Source: Buttiauxella agrestis (GTDB lineage Bacteria; Pseudomonadota; Gammaproteobacteria; Enterobacterales; Enterobacteriaceae). From it: DNA of 64,000 nt. The number at the start of each line of letters is the position of its first letter. The first letter of the stretch is position 1. The position numbers and the translations under genes were made by a program. The DNA lies in assembly GCF_900446255.1 (NCBI RefSeq), contig NZ_UIGI01000001.1, forward strand, positions 1,824,763 to 1,888,762. The letters are read 5' to 3'. Under the pieces are notes generated by a model that did not search any database, was not told the origin of the DNA, and saw only the letters and a list, made by a program, of their open reading frames with translations. Below, piece by piece: positions 18,200 through 23,963 of the stretch.

Positions 18200-18571
18200 T
18201 CACTGAGCCGCTTTAAGCTTTCCGTCAGTGGCGCCGTTGATCCCGAAGAGTTGCCCCTGATCTTCCTGCAAGATGGTGAGCTTGCCGCCACGGTTAACCC
18301 ACATAGGGGTTTCGGTAGTGTCTTCTTCCGTCGCCTTGCCGCGTGGAGTAGGGGTGGTGTACTGCAATTTGTGCTTGATCTTGACGCGCTTCTCTTCGAC
18401 AGAGTTACCCATACGTTCAATATCAAAAGTCAGAACCACTTTGCCTTTTCCGCCGTTATTCAGCGTGCCGAGTGCAGTGGTATTGAGTGAGGCGGCGATC
18501 TTATTCATGAAGACGCCAGCATCCAGTTCGCCCAGGAAATCGGGCACTACGGTCATGCGATCATTACTCAT
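18200..18571 (-). CDS. yfdP: YfdP-like phage protein
   Basis: The product has 123 residues from the ATG at 18571 (M-S-N-D-R-M-T-V-V-P), near the size of E. coli YfdP (120). It is small and soluble, with a G-K-G-K-V-V-L-T-F-D-I strand pattern and no recognised catalytic motif. It lies 60 bp ahead of yfdQ and directly downstream (in its own direction) of the long structured, gene-free stretch at 18.6-19.1 kb. Confidence 0.85.
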   Translation of the reverse strand: MSNDRMTVVPDFLGELDAGVFMNKIAASLNTTALGTLNNGGKGKVVLTFDIERMGNSVEEKRVKIKHKLQYTTPTPRGKATEEDTTETPMWVNRGGKLTILQEDQGQLFGINGATDGKLKAAQ

Positions 18572-18621
18572 AGCATTTCCTCTCGGTTTAGCGGCTGCCG
18601 CCGCCGTAAGTTTCTCCATAC

Positions 18622-18708
18622 ACAACAGGGAAGGGCATCTGCGCCCGCCGCAACGCCCGAGTGGGTTGGGTTATGAGCCCGTCGCCCGGTGATGCCCTTC
18701 TCTGTTGT
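18622..18708 (-). ncRNA. Structured element B: 18-bp stem around a tRNA-fMet-like anticodon arm
   Basis: Arms 18622-18639 and 18691-18708 pair at 17 of 18 positions. On the minus strand the enclosed part contains CGACGGGCTCATAACCC, identical to the anticodon arm of initiator tRNA with a CAT anticodon. No canonical T-arm is present, so it is not a functional tRNA. Most likely part of a structured leader RNA upstream of yfdP, or a tRNA mimic. Confidence 0.45.
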
Positions 18709-18716
18709 ATAAAAAG

Positions 18717-18777
18717 GGCGGTACCGCGGGAGAACATTATCTTCGTCCTCCAGAAGGTTGAAGACCCGGGTACCGCC
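18717..18777 (-). ncRNA. Structured element C: GGCGGTACC stem with nested hairpins
   Basis: GGCGGTACC (18717-18725) pairs perfectly with GGTACCGCC (18769-18777). On the minus strand the interior folds again (GTCTTC/GAAGAT around CCTTCTGGAGG). It lies 8 bp from element B in the same gene-free stretch. Confidence 0.4.
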
Positions 18778-18911
18778 AAGACTACACACAGCAATTCGTT
18801 GTGATGGGGCTGTCACTTAGGCGTATGGTCAACCTGACAACCCGGTGCCATTAACACAGATGAAGGAGAGCACCTGGCCATACTTACCGCCGCGCCGTTT
18901 CGCGGATTACC

Positions 18912-19040
18912 ACAACGAAGAGAGCACTGCCGGTGTCCGAATTGAACGGACCTTTTCCCTGCCCAACCCACCCATCTAAATGGGTCTGTCTGGAATTGAA
19001 CCAGCACTAATGCCTTGCTCGTCAATGCTCTCATCGTTGT
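18912..19040 (-). ncRNA. Structured element A: 15-bp closing stem with three arms, two with tRNA T-loop consensus
   Basis: Arms 18912-18926 and 19026-19040 pair at 14 of 15 positions. Inside are three hairpins: 18935-18951 and 18990-19004, each with loop TTCAATT on the minus strand (the tRNA T-loop consensus with G53 and C61), and 18970-18985 with a 6-bp ACCCAT/ATGGGT stem. The result is a cloverleaf-like fold that is not a normal tRNA. Confidence 0.45.
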
Positions 19041-19052
19041 GTGCCGAGATGT

Positions 19053-19078
19053 TTAACCACTCCCGGCACGTGGTTTTT
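19053..19078 (+). terminator. Terminator-like hairpin with T6 on the plus strand
   Basis: AACCAC and GTGGTT pair around TCCCGGCAC and are followed by a T-run (19072-19078). This would stop a rightward transcript coming out of the structured region. On the leftward strand the same bases would form the start of the RNA. Confidence 0.45.
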
Positions 19079-19097
19079 TGCCCAAAGCTGCTGGGCG

Positions 19098-19140
19098 CTA
19101 AGTGGTAGAGTGAATTTGCAATTTATAACCAACCACTTAG
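19098..19140. promoter_or_regulatory. 9-bp inverted repeat upstream of the 19149 gene
   Basis: CTAAGTGGT (19098-19106) and ACCACTTAG (19132-19140) are perfect inverted copies 25 bp apart, flanking an AT-rich TTTATAA segment just before the ribosome site of the next gene. Probably an operator or RNA stem over a promoter; no partner protein is identified. Confidence 0.4.
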
Positions 19141-19148
19141 GAAATTTA

Positions 19149-19379
19149 ATGGAATCTCAAACCACCCAATTCAGTCCTGAAATAAAACTTGCCGGAATGG
19201 AAGCGCTTATTTCGCTTATTCTTTCCACTATGAGCGTGGAGCAGCGCGTTGGGCTGTCAGTCCATGGACTTGAGTTAATTAAGTTGATGAAAAATCAACC
19301 ACCATCTTTACGCGAACGCGGGCAAGAGATTTGTGAGTACATTTCTGAAATTCTTGATACTTCAGTAGATCTTTCATAG
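19149..19379 (+). CDS. Small hypothetical protein
   Basis: The product has 76 residues (M-E-S-Q-T-T-Q-F-S-P-E-I-K-L-A), preceded by an AGGA ribosome site at good spacing. It is soluble, mostly helical in character, with no recognised domain. The 3-prime end overlaps the leftward gene 19279-19593 by 101 bp in the opposite strand, so one of the two may be spurious or they may regulate each other. It lies between the structured RNA region and the immunity region of the prophage. Confidence 0.5.
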   Translation: MESQTTQFSPEIKLAGMEALISLILSTMSVEQRVGLSVHGLELIKLMKNQPPSLRERGQEICEYISEILDTSVDLS

Positions 19380-19593
19380 CAAAATGACTCAAAGAGGCGG
19401 CGAGCCTTTTAAATCCACATTCACTATCACTAGATGCATTAATTTGATGTAACTCGATGAATGCGTCTTTGATATTCCGAGCCAGAGGTTTCGCTGGCTC
19501 GCTTTCAATTTCAGTACCCATACCCTCCAAAATTGAACACAGCGTGCGTACTGCCACTTTTTGAAAGTCAGATGGTAGATCTGTAAATTCCAT
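19279..19593 (-). CDS. Hypothetical protein, first gene of the leftward early operon
   Basis: The product has 104 residues with an excellent ribosome site (GGAGGG, 4 bp before ATG). It lies directly downstream of the operator pair at 19702-19739 and a likely leftward promoter, in the position occupied by N in lambda. The basic C-terminal part (K-C-T-H-K-S-L-A-R-V-R-V-K) could bind nucleic acid, but no N-type arginine-rich N-terminus is seen, so antitermination is not claimed. Its last 101 bp overlap the opposite-strand gene 19149-19379. Confidence 0.55.
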   Translation of the reverse strand: MEFTDLPSDFQKVAVRTLCSILEGMGTEIESEPAKPLARNIKDAFIELHQINASSDSECGFKRLAASLSHFAMKDLLKYQEFQKCTHKSLARVRVKMVVDFSST

Positions 19594-19701
19594 ACCCCCT
19601 CCGTTGAAAGATGCGAATCATCCGGTCATTCATATGCCACCGGCGGCTACTTCGTGGGCGTCCTGCCTGTTCGCTGTTGATGGAGTGAAGATAAAATAAT
19701 A

Positions 19702-19739
19702 TTGCGAATTGCGCAAGTAATAAAATGCGTAATTCGCAA
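19702..19739. promoter_or_regulatory. Left operators OL (two 15-bp CI/Cro sites) and leftward promoter
   Basis: TTGCGAATTGCGCAA (19702-19716) and ATGCGTAATTCGCAA (19725-19739) fit the palindrome TTGCG-N5-CGCAA shared with the right operators. On the minus strand TTGCGC (19716-19711), a 17-bp spacer, then TATCTT (19693-19688) forms a plausible pL overlapping the first operator. Confidence 0.75.
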
Positions 19740-19795
19740 TATCACGGGCGAAAAAAAACCGCCAGGATGATGGCGGCTCTTTATAGGAGACTTAA

Positions 19796-20491
19796 TTACC
19801 CGTGTCTTTTAACCGATTGCGATTGGCTAATCATTACTTTGCCATACACATAAAAGCGCTCTTCGTTCGATTGGTCTACTGACCATTCTCGATACTTGGG
19901 GTTATCAGATATTACCAATATCTTATCAGGAATCATCTGTAACCTTTTTACATAAATTTTATCATCGAAACCAAAAACATAGATACCATCGCCATCGAAT
20001 TCATTGACCGAAACATCAACAAAAATCAAATCACCAGGCTCAATAGTTTCAGCCATGCTGTCACCGCGAACGTTAATCACCTTAACAGTATCTGGTGTCC
20101 TGCCACCAAACAGGGCTAGTGCACGTTCATTGTTGTATTCAATTGATCTGATGACATCAATAACATCACTGCCTTGTATGAAACCCTTGCCTGCGCTTGC
20201 ACTCACATCAAGCATTTCGACTCTAAACACCGGGTCACCCTCTCCATAAACTGGATTTTTACTACTGGATTTAAATACAGTAGTTTCATTTATAGATGGT
20301 GTAAAGAGCTCAGAGACATCAACACCCAAAGCATGTGCATATTTGCTAAGCGATTGTTCAGTAAATGACTTTTGTTTTCCTGTCTCTACTCGAGAGACGT
20401 TCGCACCGTCAATACCAACAGCATCGGCAAGGTCTGAAATTTTCATGCCTCTTGCGAGGCGCAATTCTCGAATACGGTTTCCTATGTTCAT
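19796..20491 (-). CDS. CI-like lysogeny repressor (XRE HTH plus S24 peptidase)
   Basis: The product has 231 residues. An XRE helix-turn-helix is at 1-60 (I-S-D-L-A-D-A-V-G-I-D-G-A-N-V-S-R-V-E-T-G). The C-terminal LexA/CI-type autoprotease has the Ala100-Gly101 cleavage site (S-A-S-A-G-K-G), nucleophile S145 (V-R-G-D-S-M-A) and general base K182 (Y-V-K-R-L-Q). It should maintain lysogeny and be cleaved upon RecA activation, making the prophage SOS-inducible. It is flanked by the operator clusters at 19702-19739 and 20512-20574. Confidence 0.95.
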   Translation of the reverse strand: MNIGNRIRELRLARGMKISDLADAVGIDGANVSRVETGKQKSFTEQSLSKYAHALGVDVSELFTPSINETTVFKSSSKNPVYGEGDPVFRVEMLDVSASAGKGFIQGSDVIDVIRSIEYNNERALALFGGRTPDTVKVINVRGDSMAETIEPGDLIFVDVSVNEFDGDGIYVFGFDDKIYVKRLQMIPDKILVISDNPKYREWSVDQSNEERFYVYGKVMISQSQSVKRHG

Positions 20492-20511
20492 GCATCCATT
20501 ACAGGTTGTTT

Positions 20512-20574
20512 TTGCGTGATATGCAAAGCAACTTGCGCAAGTCGTAAGTACACACTAATATGCGCAATACGCAA
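20512..20574. promoter_or_regulatory. Right operators OR (three 15-bp sites) with promoter pR
   Basis: TTGCGTGATATGCAA (20512-20526), TTGCGCAAGTCGTAA (20533-20547) and ATGCGCAATACGCAA (20560-20574) all fit TTGCG-N5-CGCAA with few changes. pR is TTGCGC (20533-20538), 17 bp, TAATAT (20556-20561), so both its elements lie within or touch operators, as in lambda. The cI start is 20 bp left and the cro start 14 bp right. Confidence 0.85.
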
Positions 20575-20588
20575 TTACAGGAGGCATT

Positions 20589-20852
20589 ATGCAATCACCG
20601 TTAAGGAATTTGCGAAAATCGCAAGGGTTAACTCTCTCATTTGTCGCTAATTTGGTGGGTATTGATCCTGCCAACCTTAGCCGGATTGAGCGAGGGCAAC
20701 AAATCGCATCACTTGACGTCACTGAACGGTTGGTCAAGTTTTATTCCGGGAAAATCAACGAACTCCAGATTTTATATCCACAGCGTTATGGAAAGGTTAC
20801 TGAAGAATGCACTGAAGGAACACCGCTGGAAAAGGAGGCAAGCCGTGGGTAA
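20589..20852 (+). CDS. Cro-like XRE helix-turn-helix repressor
   Basis: The product has 87 residues, with an HTH at about 10-55 (L-T-L-S-F-V-A-N-L-V-G-I-D-P-A-N-L-S-R-I-E-R-G). It is the first rightward gene after OR, divergent from cI, so it fills the Cro position. GGAGG lies 7 bp before the ATG. It has no protease domain. It overlaps the next gene by 8 bp. Confidence 0.9.
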   Translation: MQSPLRNLRKSQGLTLSFVANLVGIDPANLSRIERGQQIASLDVTERLVKFYSGKINELQILYPQRYGKVTEECTEGTPLEKEASRG

Positions 20853-21396
20853 TGAGCCGCAATGGAAAGTAGAAAAGCAACCATTCTGGCTGGTGGCTGC
20901 GTTGAAGAAAACAATCACTGAGTTGTCTGGTGGTTATGCCGAGGCTGCTGATTGGTTGGGAGTGACAGAAAACGCACTATTTAACCGCCTGCGTGCTGAT
21001 GGTGATCAAATCTTCCCGCTGGGTTGGGCGCTAGTGCTGCAGCAGGCTGGTGGCACTAACCACGTAGCTGAAGCTGTTGCGCGCAATTCTGGTGGGGTGT
21101 TTGTCCCGCTGGTGGATCTGAATAGCGTGGACAATGCCGATATTAACCAGCGTTTGATGGAGTCGATTGAGTGGATAGGCCGTCACTCGGAGCGCGTGCG
21201 CCAGGCCATCGAGGATGGTGTGATTGATTCAGACGAACGCCAGGATCTTGATGAAACCAGCTACCGGGTAATGGCGAAGTGGCAGGAGCACATCACGCTG
21301 CTTTATCGCGTTTATTGCCCGCCAGAAAAGAGTGACGCCCGCGAGTATGCAGCTCCGGGCGTCTTGGCGAATAACTCTACGTGTATGGAGAAATAA
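20845..21396 (+). CDS. Phage regulatory protein, CP76/YmfL (CII-like) family
   Basis: The product has 183 residues from a GTG at 20845 that follows AAAGGAGG, a near-perfect ribosome site; an upstream in-frame ATG inside cro is ignored because it lacks one. The pattern W-L-V-A-A-L-K-K-T-I-T-E-L-S-G-G-Y, A-A-D-W-L-G-V-T-E-N-A-L-F-N-R-L-R matches the Phage_CP76/YmfL regulators that take the CII position. It probably binds DNA through this helix-turn-helix and activates the lysogenic promoter of the phage. Confidence 0.75.
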   Translation: MGNEPQWKVEKQPFWLVAALKKTITELSGGYAEAADWLGVTENALFNRLRADGDQIFPLGWALVLQQAGGTNHVAEAVARNSGGVFVPLVDLNSVDNADINQRLMESIEWIGRHSERVRQAIEDGVIDSDERQDLDETSYRVMAKWQEHITLLYRVYCPPEKSDAREYAAPGVLANNSTCMEK

Positions 21397-21400
21397 TCGC

Positions 21401-21580
21401 ATGAACATTTTAACGACAAAGTGCCGTTTACCGCAACTACGGATGGCCCCGACTTCTGGGCTTCCATTGTTTCGGTATGAGCGCATGGTACGCGGGAAAT
21501 GGGTTCCATGTAACCACAGTCGGGCATCTGCAATTGTGGGGGTATTCAACCGGAGGGCTGCGCAATGGTTCAGCAAGTAA
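21401..21580 (+). CDS. Small hypothetical phage protein
   Basis: The product has 59 basic residues (M-N-I-L-T-T-K-C-R-L-P), starting 5 bp after the preceding stop and overlapping the antirepressor gene start by 16 bp. It sits in the rightward early operon. No domain is recognised; the tight packing and ATAATCGC-ATG context support expression. Confidence 0.55.
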   Translation: MNILTTKCRLPQLRMAPTSGLPLFRYERMVRGKWVPCNHSRASAIVGVFNRRAAQWFSK

Positions 21581-22272
21581 ATAACACTACGGCCTTTGCG
21601 CTGGTACCGACTTTTGTAGCTGGCAACGTAACGATGAGTAGTCGGGAGATTTCCGATCTGGTTGAGTCGCGCCATGCTGATGTGTGCCGAACCATTGAAA
21701 GATTGGCAGCAGCAGGGGCAATCCAGGGGTATACGCCAACGCCGTATACCCACCTTCAGAACGGTCGAACCTACAAAGAGTACTTGATTGGCAAGCGCGA
21801 CAGCTATGTAGTGGTTGCGCAGTTGTCTCCGCAATTTACCGCTCGCTTAGTAGATAGATGGCAGGAACTTGAAAGCAAATCTGCCATCCCTCAGTCACTC
21901 CCTGAAGCGCTTCGCCTGGCGGCTGATATGGCCGAGCAGAACGTGCAGCTTGCTAACAAGGTCAAGCAAGACGCTCCGAAGGTCGCATTCGTCAATCACT
22001 ATGTCGAAGCCGGTGGCAATAAAAGCCTGCGTGAAACAGCGAAGATCCTAAACATGCCTGAGAAGGCGATGATTGATTCACTTCTGCGCGACAAAGTTCT
22101 TTTTCGTCAGTCTGGCAACTTGCTGCCCCACGCACTACGCCAGCGCGACGGGTTCTTCACTGTCAAAACTGGGACATCTGATTTTGGTCACGCCTATACC
22201 CAGACCCGAGTTACCCCGCGTGGTGTCCAGTGGATCGCTGAACGCTACGCTTCTGAACTGATGGGAGGCTGA
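21565..22272 (+). CDS. Phage antirepressor (Rha-like N-terminus, KilAC C-terminus)
   Basis: The product has 235 residues. The N-terminal half resembles Rha-type phage regulators (M-S-S-R-E-I-S-D-L-V-E-S-R-H-A-D-V). The C-terminal half (about 125-230) is a KilAC/ANT DNA-binding domain (S-L-R-E-T-A-K-I-L-N-M-P, L-L-P-H-A-L-R-Q-R-D-G-F-F-T-V-K, T-R-V-T-P-R-G-V-Q-W-I). Such proteins counter phage repressors and modulate early expression. An AGGGCTGCGC context precedes the start. Its target is unknown. Confidence 0.85.
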   Translation: MVQQVNNTTAFALVPTFVAGNVTMSSREISDLVESRHADVCRTIERLAAAGAIQGYTPTPYTHLQNGRTYKEYLIGKRDSYVVVAQLSPQFTARLVDRWQELESKSAIPQSLPEALRLAADMAEQNVQLANKVKQDAPKVAFVNHYVEAGGNKSLRETAKILNMPEKAMIDSLLRDKVLFRQSGNLLPHALRQRDGFFTVKTGTSDFGHAYTQTRVTPRGVQWIAERYASELMGG

Positions 22273-22273
22273 T

Positions 22274-22453
22274 ATGGAAGAGAATATTCAGACTCTTGAC
22301 CGCCTGTATAAAGATCATCATGGCGTTGTTGTGAACGTTATTGGATATGACCGTATTGGCCAGCGTGTGATTTATCGCCGTACAGGTTACGAGTGGGAAT
22401 GTGCTGCGCCGCTAATCATCTTCCGTGCCCGGTTCAGGAGGATAGATAAGTGA
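22274..22453 (+). CDS. DUF4222 family small phage protein
   Basis: The product has 59 residues (M-E-E-N-I-Q-T-L-D-R-L-Y-K-D-H-H-G-V-V-V-N-V). The pattern D-x-x-G-x-x-V-x-V-x-x-Y-D-x-x-x-x-x-V-I-Y-R-R-x-G-Y-x-W-x-C fits DUF4222 proteins found before lambdoid replication genes. It starts 1 bp after the antirepressor stop with GGGAGG upstream, and its stop overlaps the next GTG by 4 bp. Function is unknown. Confidence 0.75.
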   Translation: MEENIQTLDRLYKDHHGVVVNVIGYDRIGQRVIYRRTGYEWECAAPLIIFRARFRRIDK

Positions 22454-23484
22454 GCGTTAAATTATCCGCCTACGTCTGGGATGGTTGCGCGGCTGCCGGC
22501 ATTAAAGGCAACAAACTGCTGATCATGCTGCGCCTGGCTGACTTCGCCAGCGACGAGGGCATTGCATACCCGAGCGTGGCAACCATTGCGCGACAGCTCG
22601 GTGCTGGCCGTAGCACGGTTATATCTCTGATTAGTGAACTAGAGAAGGGCGGCTGGTTGGTGAAGAAGGAACGCCGTCAGGGCCAACGTAATACCAGCAA
22701 TCTCTACACCCTCAACGTTACCAGGCTACGCCACGCTGCTGCCGGTGCTTATTCTGATAGTCCAATTCCTGAACGTTCAGAAGTTGAACATCCAGAAACT
22801 GAACGTCCAGATTTTGAACGTCCGGGAGAGAGTGAAAAAGCGGGTTCTCAGGGTCCAGAAATTGGACACGATCCGTCAGTAAATTCAAAACCAGATCCAT
22901 CAGATCTAAAACCTGTTGGTCAGTCGCCGCTGGCAACCGACCCGCAGCAGCCCGATTCTCTGAAAATCGATTACCCCGCTGTGCTGGAGGCGTACCACAC
23001 CACTCTGCCCGAAATGCCCACCGTTCTGGACATGACCGACGACCGCCGCAAGAAACTCCGCAGCCTCTGGAAGAAGTACGATTTTAACCTGGACCGCTGG
23101 CAGGCCTACCTGCGCTACATCGCCAAATACTGCCGCTGGATGATGGAAAACCGCCCGGATACCACGACAGGAAAGACCTGGCGCAAGAAGAACTTCGACT
23201 ACCTCGTCACCGAAAAATGCTACCTAGCGGTGAAAGAGGAACGCGCCAACGACCTGCCGAAAGTGGCCCGCGTGGACATTACCGAACGGGATACTGCGTT
23301 TGTCCGCCTGGTAGCCCAGGGTAAGAAACCTGCAGGGCGAGTCGAAGAGCTGGCAAAAGCTGCCGCCGGTAAAGCAGGTCTGGGGCGAATGAACGAAGTG
23401 ATGGCGCGTGCGTCGTGGAAGTCCATCTGGACGCAGGCAGTAACACAGGCAAGCGAAGAAGACCTTGCGAGGATTGCATCATGA
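22450..23484 (+). CDS. Phage replication initiation protein (lambda O-like role)
   Basis: The product has 344 residues. A winged-helix HTH_36 domain at about 1-95 (P-S-V-A-T-I-A-R-Q-L-G-A-G-R-S-T-V-I) probably binds origin DNA. A low-complexity linker (about 107-122) is encoded by four 15-bp iterons. The C-terminal region contains a W-rich D-R-W-Q-A-Y-L-R-Y-I-A-K-Y-C-R-W segment common in phage replication proteins. It occupies the O position of lambda. No P or DnaC-like loader follows, so helicase loading must rely on this protein or the host. The start is GTG with AGGAGG upstream. Confidence 0.75.
   Translation: MSVKLSAYVWDGCAAAGIKGNKLLIMLRLADFASDEGIAYPSVATIARQLGAGRSTVISLISELEKGGWLVKKERRQGQRNTSNLYTLNVTRLRHAAAGAYSDSPIPERSEVEHPETERPDFERPGESEKAGSQGPEIGHDPSVNSKPDPSDLKPVGQSPLATDPQQPDSLKIDYPAVLEAYHTTLPEMPTVLDMTDDRRKKLRSLWKKYDFNLDRWQAYLRYIAKYCRWMMENRPDTTTGKTWRKKNFDYLVTEKCYLAVKEERANDLPKVARVDITERDTAFVRLVAQGKKPAGRVEELAKAAAGKAGLGRMNEVMARASWKSIWTQAVTQASEEDLARIAS
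22769..22828 (+). repeat. Four tandem 15-bp iterons, probable replication origin
   Basis: Units start at 22769, 22784, 22799 and 22814, exactly 15 bp apart, with consensus (C/T)TGAACGTCCAGAnn. They lie in frame inside the replication gene and encode a 5-residue repeat (E-R-P-x-x). Lambda has the same design, with iterons inside O. A related GTCCAGAAATTGGAC palindrome follows at 22852-22866. Confidence 0.75.
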
Positions 23485-23963
23485 GAGTGCAGATACAAAA
23501 CCTGATCCTGAATTTCATCAGTGAAAACCCTGGTACCCAGATCTCCGCAGTCGTCAAAGGTCTGCCTGATATTGATCGTTCGTCGGTATCGTCTGCACTG
23601 ACCCGCCTGACGATGCAGGGAAAACTCACCCGCGTTGAGGGCAATGGTGGTCGCTTTGAATACACCATCACCGCGGGCGAAATTCTCCCGGTCGCTGCCG
23701 AACCTCTGCCAGTTGTCGCTGTGGTACCGAACCAGAGAGTCATCAGCCCCGACGAGTGGGAGCGCCGTTTTAGCAAAGCAGAAGAGCTGCTGGTCAAAGG
23801 ATTATCGCGCCGCGCAAACCAAGCGTTTCTGGAATTACTCGACGTGACATCGGAAACAACGTTACGCGAGAAAATTGTTAGCTGCCGGAGCCGCTGTGGA
23901 AGCAAACCTTCTGGCGATAGCTCAACTGTGGCAGGTCACTTTGTGGGTATGGGGTTGATATGA
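23481..23963 (+). CDS. Winged-helix protein with PerC-like C-terminus
   Basis: The product has 160 residues. A winged-helix domain fills 1-65 (L-I-L-N-F-I-S-E-N-P-G-T-Q-I-S-A-V, S-S-V-S-S-A-L-T-R-L). The C-terminal part (K-A-E-E-L-L-V-K-G-L-S-R-R-A-N-Q-A-F-L-E-L-L-D) matches PerC-family transcription regulators found in phages, some of which control host virulence genes. It starts inside the stop of the replication gene (ATGA) and overlaps the next gene by 4 bp. Confidence 0.75.
   Translation: MRVQIQNLILNFISENPGTQISAVVKGLPDIDRSSVSSALTRLTMQGKLTRVEGNGGRFEYTITAGEILPVAAEPLPVVAVVPNQRVISPDEWERRFSKAEELLVKGLSRRANQAFLELLDVTSETTLREKIVSCRSRCGSKPSGDSSTVAGHFVGMGLI

Noticed and set aside
18568-19034. Open frames on both strands through the structured region
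   Set aside because: They have no good ribosome sites, odd composition and no protein-like pattern; the inverted repeats explain the sequence better.
20641-20844. Longer form of the CP76/YmfL-like protein starting inside cro
   Set aside because: The 68 added residues are the out-of-frame shadow of cro; the GTG at 20845 has an AAAGGAGG site.
22769-22828. Short regular repeats that might suggest a CRISPR array
   Set aside because: Units are contiguous 15-bp repeats without spacers and lie in frame within a coding gene; iterons explain them.
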